Of a DNA stretch of 11,630 bases, positions 6,761 through 11,630 are shown piece after piece. The notes below the pieces were generated by a model. It did no database searches, was not told the DNA's origin, and was given only the letters and a program-made list of their open reading frames with translations. The stretch is from SZUA-254 sp031379665 (GTDB lineage Bacteria; Bacteroidota; Ignavibacteria; UBA10030; SZUA-254): positions 1-11,630 of the forward strand of contig JANNFI010000059.1 of NCBI GenBank assembly GCA_031379665.1, written 5' to 3'. Every line of letters starts with the position of its first letter. Within the stretch, counting starts at the first letter, position 1. Position numbers and translations under genes: made by a program.

Positions 6761-7084
6761 TTACGCGGCGGGGGGGAGGACTTCCTCTTCCTTGTACCGG
6801 TAGCCGATCTTCTTCTCGGTGAGTTCGCGGATGGCGATCTCGGTCGGCTTCGGGCGCTGCTCGAACTCCTTGGCCACGAGGATCTGGTCGGGGTTGGTCT
6901 GGGGCTGCTCGGTTTCGTCCTCGGGTTCGAAGACCCGCGACTGCAGCATCTCGATCCGCTGGTTGAACTCGATCTTCAGTTCTTCGTTGATCTGCCGCGC
7001 GCGTTTGAGGAGCACGACGATCGCCTCGTAGATATTGTCGGCGGTCTTCGTGAGTTTTTCGACGTCGAGTGGTTTAATGGGCAT
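6761..7084 (-). CDS. rpoZ: RNA polymerase omega subunit (Rpb6-like, Bacteroidota type)
   Basis: Omega helps assemble and stabilise RNA polymerase by clamping the beta' subunit. The 107-residue protein has the conserved N-terminal helical part (KTADNIYEAIVVLLKRARQIN, described here as residues 13-33 with Asn17 and the RARQIN end) and a later IAIRELTEKKI segment (83-93). Between them is an acidic linker at 51-65 (FEPEDETEQ). This longer, acidic form is typical of Bacteroidota and is one of the taxonomic clues; E. coli omega is 91 residues. Translation starts at an ATG with AAGGA 7 nt upstream, one of the best ribosome binding sites in the operon. The first 11 nt overlap the end of gmk. The gmk-rpoZ pairing is also found in E. 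coli and many other bacteria. Confidence 0.88.
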   Translation of the reverse strand: MPIKPLDVEKLTKTADNIYEAIVVLLKRARQINEELKIEFNQRIEMLQSRVFEPEDETEQPQTNPDQILVAKEFEQRPKPTEIAIRELTEKKIGYRYKEEEVLPPAA

Positions 7085-7682
7085 TCGTTGTTCCTTTTAG
7101 TTGATCGTTTTCGTTTCCATTCTTCAGGGCGGCGCGGACGATGGCGTCCACGCGCTCCACGGCATCTTCGAGCTTGTCGTTCACGACCTGGAAGTCGAAC
7201 CGGTCCGCTTCCGCCATCTCGAGCGGGACCCGATCGAGCCGGCGCTTGAGCGCCTCCGGGTCCTCGGTGTTCCTGTTCTGCAGCCGCGTGAGCAGGCTCT
7301 GCAGGTCGGGAGGCTTCACGAAGATGAGGACGGCGGTGCCGCCGTACAATTTCTTGATGGAGAGGGCGCCCTTGACGTCCACGTCGAAGAGCATTGACTT
7401 TCCCCCGTTCAGACCCGCGTCCACTTCCCTCCGGAGCGTGCCGTACATCTGCCCGAAGAGCTCCTCGTGCTCAACGAACTGTTTCCCGCTGACGAGCTGG
7501 TTGAACTCCTCGTGCGCCAAGAAGTGGTAGTCCACTCCGTCCACCTCGTATTCGCGCTTCGGCCGTGTCGTTGCCGAGACGGAGAAGACCAGCGAAGGGT
7601 GGCGCCGGAGGATTTCGCCGGCGATGGTCGTCTTTCCACCGCCGCTCGGCGCGGAAATCACGATCAATCGTGCCGTGGGCAT
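7074..7682 (-). CDS. gmk: Guanylate kinase
   Basis: It phosphorylates GMP to GDP with ATP in the cytoplasm and feeds the GTP pool. The 202-residue protein has the P-loop APSGGGKT (11-18), the GMP-binding SATTRPKREYE region (Ser34 to Arg40 and beyond), DYHF (51-54), EHEELFGQMYGT (71-82) and the DVDVKGA motif (100-106). The RNTEDPEALKRRL lid segment follows. Length and motif order match the family. It starts at an ATG 10 nt after yicC, with no clear Shine-Dalgarno, so it probably depends on coupling. Its last codons overlap rpoZ (the stop TAA follows GCCCAT, which is read in rpoZ as the start). The C-terminal tail is polar and probably flexible. Confidence 0.96.
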   Translation of the reverse strand: MPTARLIVISAPSGGGKTTIAGEILRRHPSLVFSVSATTRPKREYEVDGVDYHFLAHEEFNQLVSGKQFVEHEELFGQMYGTLRREVDAGLNGGKSMLFDVDVKGALSIKKLYGGTAVLIFVKPPDLQSLLTRLQNRNTEDPEALKRRLDRVPLEMAEADRFDFQVVNDKLEDAVERVDAIVRAALKNGNENDQLKGTTNAH

Positions 7683-7692
7683 CGCAGGCGCG

Positions 7693-8574
7693 TTACTCGA
7701 TGTTCTGAAGCTGTTCCCTGATCTTCTCGAGTTCTTCCTTGACCACGACGACGCTCTGCGCGATCGTCGCGTCGTTGGCCTTCGAGCCCATCGTGTTGAC
7801 CTCCCGGTTCATCTCCTGCACGAGGAAATTGAGTTTCCGCCCCGGGGACTCCTCCTCTTCCATCGTCTTCCGGAAAAAAGTCATGTGGCTCCCGAAACGG
7901 ACGCATTCTTCCGTCATGTCCAGCTTGTCGGCGTAGATCGCGAGCTCGATCTCGAGCCGCTTCTCGTCGAGCGATGACATGTCGTCGAGGAGCTCGGCGA
8001 GCCGTTTCCGCATCCGGTCCTTTTCGTTGGGGACGCGGGCTGAGCCCTGCTTTTCAATCCCGGCGACACTCTTCTCGATGAACTTCAGCCTGGCGACGAG
8101 GTCCTTCCTCAGCTCCATCCCCTCTTTCGAGCGCATCTTCGCGGTGTTGTCGAGGGCCTTTGCGAGCGCCTGCGCCGTGAGCGCCCACTCCGCGTCGTCC
8201 AGGTCGCCGAGCCCGTCGGTTTCGAGCACCTCGGGGAATTTCAGAAGCTGGTCGAGAGTGATCTCTTCCCTGAGCTTGAGCGACTTCCGCAGCGAGGTCA
8301 GGAGCTTGTAGTACGCCTTCGCGGCGGGCTCATTGATCCTGAGCTGCAGCTCGGAGTCGGTGCCCCGGTTGAGCGTCACGGTGATGTTGATCTTTCCCCG
8401 GGAGAGGCTTTTCCTGACGATTTCCTTGATGTCGTTCTCGTGCACGGAGAGGGAGCCGGGTATCCGCAGGCTCACTTCAAGGTACCGGCTGTTCACGGTG
8501 CGTATTTCCACTGCGACGGACGTGCGGTTTTTGGATACCTCACCGCGTCCGTAGCCTGTCATGCTCGAAATCAT
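7693..8574 (-). CDS. yicC: YicC/YloC-family endoribonuclease
   Basis: Proteins of this family are RNA-binding endoribonucleases; E. coli YicC has been linked to decay of small RNAs. The 293-residue product has the N-terminal family signature MISSMTGYGRGE, then EIRTVNSRYLEV and RIPG. At the C-terminus (DUF1732) it has REVNTMGSKAND (267-278) and ends in REQLQNIE, as E. coli YicC does. I chose the ATG at 8574 because it gives the family-standard N-terminus and length. The frame stays open to 9279, but that stretch lies opposite the NFACT gene and shows no family similarity. It is the first gene of the long minus-strand operon, with a probable promoter at 8611-8639. Its place before gmk is common across bacteria. 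Confidence 0.93.
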   Translation of the reverse strand: MISSMTGYGRGEVSKNRTSVAVEIRTVNSRYLEVSLRIPGSLSVHENDIKEIVRKSLSRGKINITVTLNRGTDSELQLRINEPAAKAYYKLLTSLRKSLKLREEITLDQLLKFPEVLETDGLGDLDDAEWALTAQALAKALDNTAKMRSKEGMELRKDLVARLKFIEKSVAGIEKQGSARVPNEKDRMRKRLAELLDDMSSLDEKRLEIELAIYADKLDMTEECVRFGSHMTFFRKTMEEEESPGRKLNFLVQEMNREVNTMGSKANDATIAQSVVVVKEELEKIREQLQNIE

Positions 8575-8610
8575 CGGAAAAAGCCGCTTTTTAGGGGGAT
8601 GAAGTGCTTC

Positions 8611-8639
8611 AAAGTACGAAATAATCGCGCGATCGTCAA
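8611..8639 (-). promoter_or_regulatory. Probable promoter of the yicC-gmk-rpoZ-coaBC-udg-dnaB operon
   Basis: On the minus strand TTGACG (8634-8639, 5 of 6 matches) is followed after exactly 17 nt by TACTTT (8611-8616), and the sequence continues as TACTTTG, which resembles a Bacteroidota -7 element short of one base. The transcript would begin near 8604, about 30 nt before the yicC ATG. The spacer contains the perfect palindrome ATCGCGCGAT (8624-8633). Confidence 0.55.
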
Positions 8640-8660
8640 GGAGGGGTCGGACCGATTTCG

Positions 8661-8690
8661 TTGGGATTCTCATCCGCGAAATCCTATATT
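8661..8690 (+). promoter_or_regulatory. Probable promoter of the NFACT gene
   Basis: TTGGGA (8661-8666, 4 of 6) and TATATT (8685-8690, 5 of 6) are 18 nt apart on the plus strand. Transcription would start near 8697, giving a leader of about 22 nt. It is back to back with the yicC promoter, with 21 nt between the two -35 elements. No ribosome binding site is visible before the ATG. Confidence 0.5.
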
Positions 8691-8718
8691 CACGCACCGT
8701 ATTTCCCCATTCCCGCCG

Positions 8719-10371
8719 ATGATCGCACATTACTTCACGCTGGAGGCCCTCGCGCACGGATTCCGGAAGGATATCACCGGCGCGATAGTGATCGAGTCGT
8801 TCACCCAGTCGAAAAACGAACTGATCCTGGCCCTCGGAGCGCCCGGCCGGGACGACCGTTCCCTCCTGATCGGCGTCGCCCCCGGGATGAATGCGGTCTT
8901 CTACCGCGATGGAAAGATGCGGGCAAAGAAAAATTCGACCGACATCTTCCCCGGCATATTCGGTTCCTCCGTCACCGACTTCCGGATCGATCCTTTCAGC
9001 CGGGTGCTTACCATCGGCCTGGGCGCGTTGATCCTGAAGGCGCACCTCTTCAACAATTCCTCCGCCAACATCTTCCTCATCGGCGCCGACGGCGTGATGC
9101 TCTCGGCCTTCAGCGGTGGGATGGAATTCGCCGGCCGGCCCTACGAAGTGTCGTCGAACAGGGGGGAATTTGCGGACCCCCTCGACGCTGGACGTCTCGG
9201 TGAACTGTTCGCCGGGCGGGAGGAGACCCTCGAACAGGCGGTGAAAAAACTGTTCCCGTGGCTTGGTCCGCTCTATCAACGCGAGGCACTCTTCCGCGCC
9301 GGGCTTGACGGGACGACCCCGGCCCGCGATGAAGCGGAGGGATCCGCGCGCGCCATCGTCGCGGTCGTCGTGGAGATGCTCGGTGAAACCCGCGTACCAG
9401 GAGGGTGGCTCTACGCCGCGCCCGACTTAGACCGGGATATCCTGAGCGCGATCGAGCTGCGTCACCTCGCCGGGAAGGCGAGGCGAGCCATCGGGTCGGT
9501 GAACGACGCGGTCCGCGAAATATTTTCCTCGCAAAGGAGGGAGGCGGGTATCGACGATGAAAAATCCGAACTGCTCGACGCGACTGAACGGGAACGTCGC
9601 AAGGTCGAACGGTCGCTGAAGGAGGCGAAATCAAGGGCAGATGACGCCTCAGCGGCGGAACGCCACCGGGAATTCGGAACCCTCATCCTGACGCATCTGA
9701 ACGACCTCCGGAAAGGGCTCACCGAGGCGCGGCTCGCCGACAGTACCGGCGCTGAGATCCTCGTCCGTTTGGACCGCGCGCTGACCCCCGCCGGGAACGC
9801 GAACGCCTACTTCGACAAGGCGCGCAAGGCGGACACCGCCCGCGAAGAGAACCAGGTGCGCATCGGTGTCCTGACTGCCAAGCTCGCGGCGATCGCGGAG
9901 CTGCTGGAGGAGGTCGAGGCGTGTGACGACGTGCGGAAGATCAAGGAGATCAAGAAACGGCTCCGTTCGGGAAGGGGTGGCCCGGTCGAAATGCAGGGGG
10001 GCGAGCGGCTGCCGTACAGGATCTTCCCGATCGGCGATCAGTACGAGGCGTGGGTGGGTAAGAGCAGTTCGGACAACGATACTCTCACGTTCAAACACGC
10101 CGGCCAGCACGATTACTGGATGCACGTCCGGGGGTCTTCGGGATCGCACGTGGTCCTGCGCTCGCGCTCCGGCGGGAGGTTCGATCCGCCGAAGGAGGTC
10201 ATCCGCACGGCGGCCCGGCTCGCGGCCTATTACAGCAAGATGAAGAAGGCGGGTATGGTGCCGGTTGCGTATTGTGAGAGGAAGTATGTGAAAAAACCGA
10301 AAAACGCTCCACCGGGGACGGTGACACTGCAGCGCGAAGAGGTCATCTTCGTCGAGCCGGCCTTACCTTGA
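8719..10371 (+). CDS. NFACT-family ribosome quality control protein (RqcH/FbpA/NEMF homologue)
   Basis: Characterised members bind 50S subunits carrying stalled nascent chains; RqcH recruits tRNA-Ala to add alanine tails that mark the chain for degradation. The 550-residue protein shows the family layout. NFACT-N spans about 1-150. A helix-hairpin-helix part lies at about 155-200 (VKKLFPWLGPLYQREA). The coiled-coil CC-M, about 280-415, includes LDRALTPAGNANAYFDKARK (351-370), which matches the family segment LDPxLSPxENAxxYFKKY. NFACT-R at 430-550 has DYWMHVRGSSGSHVVLR (465-481) and ends KPKNAPPGTV..EEVIFVEP. The ATG at 8719 begins the family N-terminus; upstream in-frame codons back to 8440 lie over yicC and are not real. 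Where B. subtilis RqcH has the tRNA-binding Asp97-Arg98, this protein has Ser94-Arg95 by my alignment, so alanine tailing is uncertain (see findings). It stands alone on the plus strand, divergent from yicC. Confidence 0.9.
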   Translation: MIAHYFTLEALAHGFRKDITGAIVIESFTQSKNELILALGAPGRDDRSLLIGVAPGMNAVFYRDGKMRAKKNSTDIFPGIFGSSVTDFRIDPFSRVLTIGLGALILKAHLFNNSSANIFLIGADGVMLSAFSGGMEFAGRPYEVSSNRGEFADPLDAGRLGELFAGREETLEQAVKKLFPWLGPLYQREALFRAGLDGTTPARDEAEGSARAIVAVVVEMLGETRVPGGWLYAAPDLDRDILSAIELRHLAGKARRAIGSVNDAVREIFSSQRREAGIDDEKSELLDATERERRKVERSLKEAKSRADDASAAERHREFGTLILTHLNDLRKGLTEARLADSTGAEILVRLDRALTPAGNANAYFDKARKADTAREENQVRIGVLTAKLAAIAELLEEVEACDDVRKIKEIKKRLRSGRGGPVEMQGGERLPYRIFPIGDQYEAWVGKSSSDNDTLTFKHAGQHDYWMHVRGSSGSHVVLRSRSGGRFDPPKEVIRTAARLAAYYSKMKKAGMVPVAYCERKYVKKPKNAPPGTVTLQREEVIFVEPALP

Positions 10372-10396
10372 CAAATCCGACCGTTGTGCGTATATT
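10368..10396 (+). promoter_or_regulatory. Strong promoter of the outer-membrane protein gene
   Basis: TTGACA (10368-10373, perfect -35) and TATATT (10391-10396, 5 of 6) are separated by exactly 17 nt. This is the best sigma70-like promoter in the window. The -35 overlaps the TGA stop of the NFACT gene (10369-10371). Transcription would begin near 10403 and leave a leader of about 90 nt. Confidence 0.7.
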
Positions 10397-10425
10397 CTCA
10401 CTCTCGTGATCTAATCCGCCGACAC

Positions 10426-10443
10426 TGACAAAGGCCTTCGTCA
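10426..10443 (+). other. Imperfect palindrome in the leader of the outer-membrane protein gene
   Basis: TGACAAAGGCCTTCGTCA is an 18-nt dyad with a single mismatched pair, centred on the perfect 8-nt palindrome AAGGCCTT. It lies roughly 23-41 nt downstream of the predicted transcription start, so it could be a repressor operator or a leader hairpin. No protein or RNA partner can be named. Confidence 0.35.
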
Positions 10444-10480
10444 CGGGGAGCAGGCGGGGGTCGCATCTTGCGCAATATCC

Positions 10481-10488
10481 AGAGGAGA
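10481..10488 (+). promoter_or_regulatory. Strong ribosome binding site
   Basis: AGAGGAGA lies 4 nt before the ATG at 10493 (GGAG core about 7 nt away). It is the strongest Shine-Dalgarno in the window and fixes the start of the outer-membrane protein; together with the near-consensus promoter it predicts high expression. Confidence 0.75.
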
Positions 10489-10492
10489 AAGT

Positions 10493-11158
10493 ATGAAGTC
10501 CCTGTTGTTGATTTTTATGTCCTGCCTGCTGATCCCTTCGGCCCTTGTTGCCCAGGCCGATACGGCCGTCGCCGTCCCGCCCCCCATCGAAGATTTGTCC
10601 GTCCCGGGCACCTGGGAAGTCGTCGCCGCCGGCGGTTACACCATTCCGTTCGACCCCTCGGAGTTCAAGGACCAGTTCGACCCGAGCTACAATTTCGGCG
10701 GGGGAATCGCCTACTCGCTCGCTCCGGGCGAGGTCGGCTACGGTGAAGTCTCGTTCCTCGTCCATTACTATAACGTCCTCTTCTCCGAAAGCTCGTTCAT
10801 CGAGGCGAACAACCTCCCCGCGAACGCCGTCGTCTACGGCTACCCGGGCGACGTCGTCACGGGGATGGTCCAGTTCCGTGGAGTCTTCGCGCCGACCAAG
10901 GACAAAATCGCGCCATACTTCACCACCGGGATCGGGTACTACTATATGGCCCTCCCCGCCCTCGGCGTCGAGGGCAGCGCTCCCATCGTCGAAGAGTTGA
11001 AGACCTCCGCCTTCGGATGGTCGGCTGGGCTCGGCGTGGATGTGCCGGTGATGGACAAGCTCACCTTCTTCGTCGACGGGAAGTTTGTCCTTGGGGTGAC
11101 TGGAGACAACGGGCACAAGCTCATCACGGCGGGCGGGGGAGTCAGGATCAGGATCTAA
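10493..11158 (+). CDS. Small outer-membrane beta-barrel protein
   Basis: The 221-residue product has a clear signal peptide (1-22: Lys2, hydrophobic core LLLIFMSCLLIPSALVA, cleavage after AQA). The mature part is a series of short alternating strands rich in Gly and aromatics, for example TWEVVAAGGYTIPF, NFGGGIAYSL, YGEVSFLVHYYNVLF, MVQFRGVFAP, APYFTTGIGYYYMAL, GWSAGLGVDVPV and LTFFVDGKFVLG. This is typical of an OmpA/OmpW-like eight-stranded barrel. The C-terminus GGGVRIRI ends in Ile and not the usual Phe or Trp recognised by the BAM machinery. No OmpA peptidoglycan-binding domain follows. I cannot name the family or ligand; structural porin, adhesin or surface sensor are all possible. It has its own strong promoter and ribosome binding site and seems monocistronic. 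Confidence 0.8.
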   Translation: MKSLLLIFMSCLLIPSALVAQADTAVAVPPPIEDLSVPGTWEVVAAGGYTIPFDPSEFKDQFDPSYNFGGGIAYSLAPGEVGYGEVSFLVHYYNVLFSESSFIEANNLPANAVVYGYPGDVVTGMVQFRGVFAPTKDKIAPYFTTGIGYYYMALPALGVEGSAPIVEELKTSAFGWSAGLGVDVPVMDKLTFFVDGKFVLGVTGDNGHKLITAGGGVRIRI

Positions 11159-11160
11159 GG

Positions 11161-11184
11161 GGGGACGCAATCGACGCGGTCCCC
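11161..11184 (+). terminator. Hairpin after the outer-membrane protein gene, possible terminator
   Basis: GGGGAC and GTCCCC form a 6-bp stem around a 12-nt loop, starting 2 nt after the TAA at 11156-11158. The position suits a terminator between two converging genes, but there is no T tract, so intrinsic termination is not shown. Confidence 0.3.
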
Positions 11185-11230
11185 GCGGCGGCACACATTC
11201 ACAATTCGCAGTGCCCCGGCACCCCCCCGC

Positions 11231-11630
11231 TTACGGCCTCAGCACCTTGAACGCGTGCATCCAGTCGTTCCGGAGGAACCCCGGGATGCACCAGAGCATC
11301 GCCAGCGGCTCGATCGCCCGCGCCGACTCGGCCTTTCCCAGGTCTTCGGTTTCCCAGCCGAACTTCTCGAGGATCTCCTTCACCTCCGTCTTGGCGCCTT
11401 CATCGTTGCCGCAGATGAACATCGACGGTCGCGTACCGCCGAAATCGGGGTCGACCATATACTTGTGACCGGCGCAGCTGAACGCCTTCACGAAGCGGGC
11501 CCCGGGGACTTTCTTCTGCAACCGCTCCATCAGCGATTCTTCGAGAGTCGTGAAATACCGCAGCACCCCGTTGACCGGCGGGGCGTCGGCGATCGGGTTG
11601 CTCGTATCGATCACCGTCTTGCCCGTGAGG
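11231..11630 (-). CDS. F420:NADPH oxidoreductase-family protein, N-terminus outside window
   Basis: The frame is open to the window edge and yields the C-terminal 132 residues. They begin LTGKTVIDTSNPIADAPP, which matches the strand after the nucleotide-binding fold in NADPH-dependent F420 reductase-like proteins (typically GKVVIDxxNPL). The family pattern continues with PGARFVKAF, MVDPDFGG, FICGND (about 76-81) and FGWETEDLGKAESARAIEPLAMLW, and ends FKVLRP. The codon at 11614-11612 is GTG but is internal, because the frame and similarity continue upstream of it. The Rossmann motif that would show NADP preference is outside the window. Many members do not use F420, so the cofactor is open; a general NAD(P)-binding oxidoreductase is an equal possibility. 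It converges on the outer-membrane protein gene across a 72-nt gap. Confidence 0.85.
   Translation of the reverse strand, partial: LTGKTVIDTSNPIADAPPVNGVLRYFTTLEESLMERLQKKVPGARFVKAFSCAGHKYMVDPDFGGTRPSMFICGNDEGAKTEVKEILEKFGWETEDLGKAESARAIEPLAMLWCIPGFLRNDWMHAFKVLRP

Noticed and set aside
5135..7249. A 704-codon open frame on the plus strand
   Set aside because: It runs antisense to udg, coaBC and rpoZ, all clearly recognisable. Its product is an Arg/Gly/Asp/His-rich composition with no family resemblance, as expected opposite GC-rich genes with biased third positions.
8440..8718. N-terminal extension of the NFACT gene to 8440
   Set aside because: The extra codons lie opposite yicC and over its promoter; family similarity begins at the ATG at 8719.
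8575..9279. N-terminal extension of yicC to 9279
   Set aside because: It would overlap the NFACT gene on the other strand by about 560 nt and gives 235 extra residues; the family starts at MISSMTG.
11211..11222. GTGCC/GGCAC hairpin after the F420-family gene
   Set aside because: The loop is only 2 nt and no T tract follows; it is too weak to call a terminator.
1..11630. tRNA, rRNA, CRISPR array, insertion sequence, phage or defence genes
   Set aside because: I looked on both strands and saw no clover-leaf, no regularly spaced repeats, no transposase or integrase motifs and no long terminal repeats; the window is filled by housekeeping genes.

Overview
The window is a block of bacterial housekeeping genes in GC-rich DNA, most probably from an uncultivated member of the Bacteroidota/FCB group (Ignavibacteria-like). 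The reasons are the Bacteroidota-type RNA polymerase omega subunit, the order yicC-gmk-rpoZ-coaBC, a family-4 uracil-DNA glycosylase with a conserved helical N-terminus, a CoaBC active site of the form I associate with Bacteroidota, and one promoter that fits the Bacteroidota consensus TAnnTTTG. The class-level assignment is inference.

Layout from left to right. At 1-371 (minus) is the 5' part of a secreted protein of unknown family that runs off the window, with its own promoter in the 372-506 gap. A hairpin at 472-491 probably ends the next unit. From 507 to 8574 everything lies on the minus strand, so transcription runs from high to low coordinates: yicC, gmk, rpoZ, coaBC, udg and dnaB form one tightly packed run (two 11-nt gene overlaps, other gaps 10-56 nt). 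After a 112-nt gap with a probable promoter and a hairpin come dxr and rseP. An RqcH/NFACT-family gene (8719-10371, plus) diverges from yicC across a 144-nt region carrying two promoters. It is followed by a small outer-membrane beta-barrel gene (10493-11158, plus) with a near-consensus promoter that overlaps the preceding stop codon. At the right edge, a minus-strand gene of the F420:NADPH oxidoreductase family is cut by the window end.

The long operon mixes RNA and nucleotide metabolism (YicC, Gmk), transcription (omega), coenzyme A synthesis (CoaBC), uracil repair (UDG) and replication (DnaB). dxr (isoprenoid precursors) and rseP (intramembrane proteolysis) form a separate envelope-related pair. 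NFACT acts on stalled ribosomes in characterised relatives.

I found no mobile element, CRISPR array, tRNA, rRNA or defence island, and no clearly new multi-gene system. The points I would look at again are at peptide level. DnaB ends in an SSB-tip-like peptide (GEDMPF). The overlapping upstream UDG has a long disordered N-terminus with a sliding-clamp-like peptide (QQDLY). Together they suggest replication-coupled uracil repair. The NFACT protein lacks the aspartate of the RqcH DR motif, and CoaBC has Ser where E. coli has its catalytic Cys.
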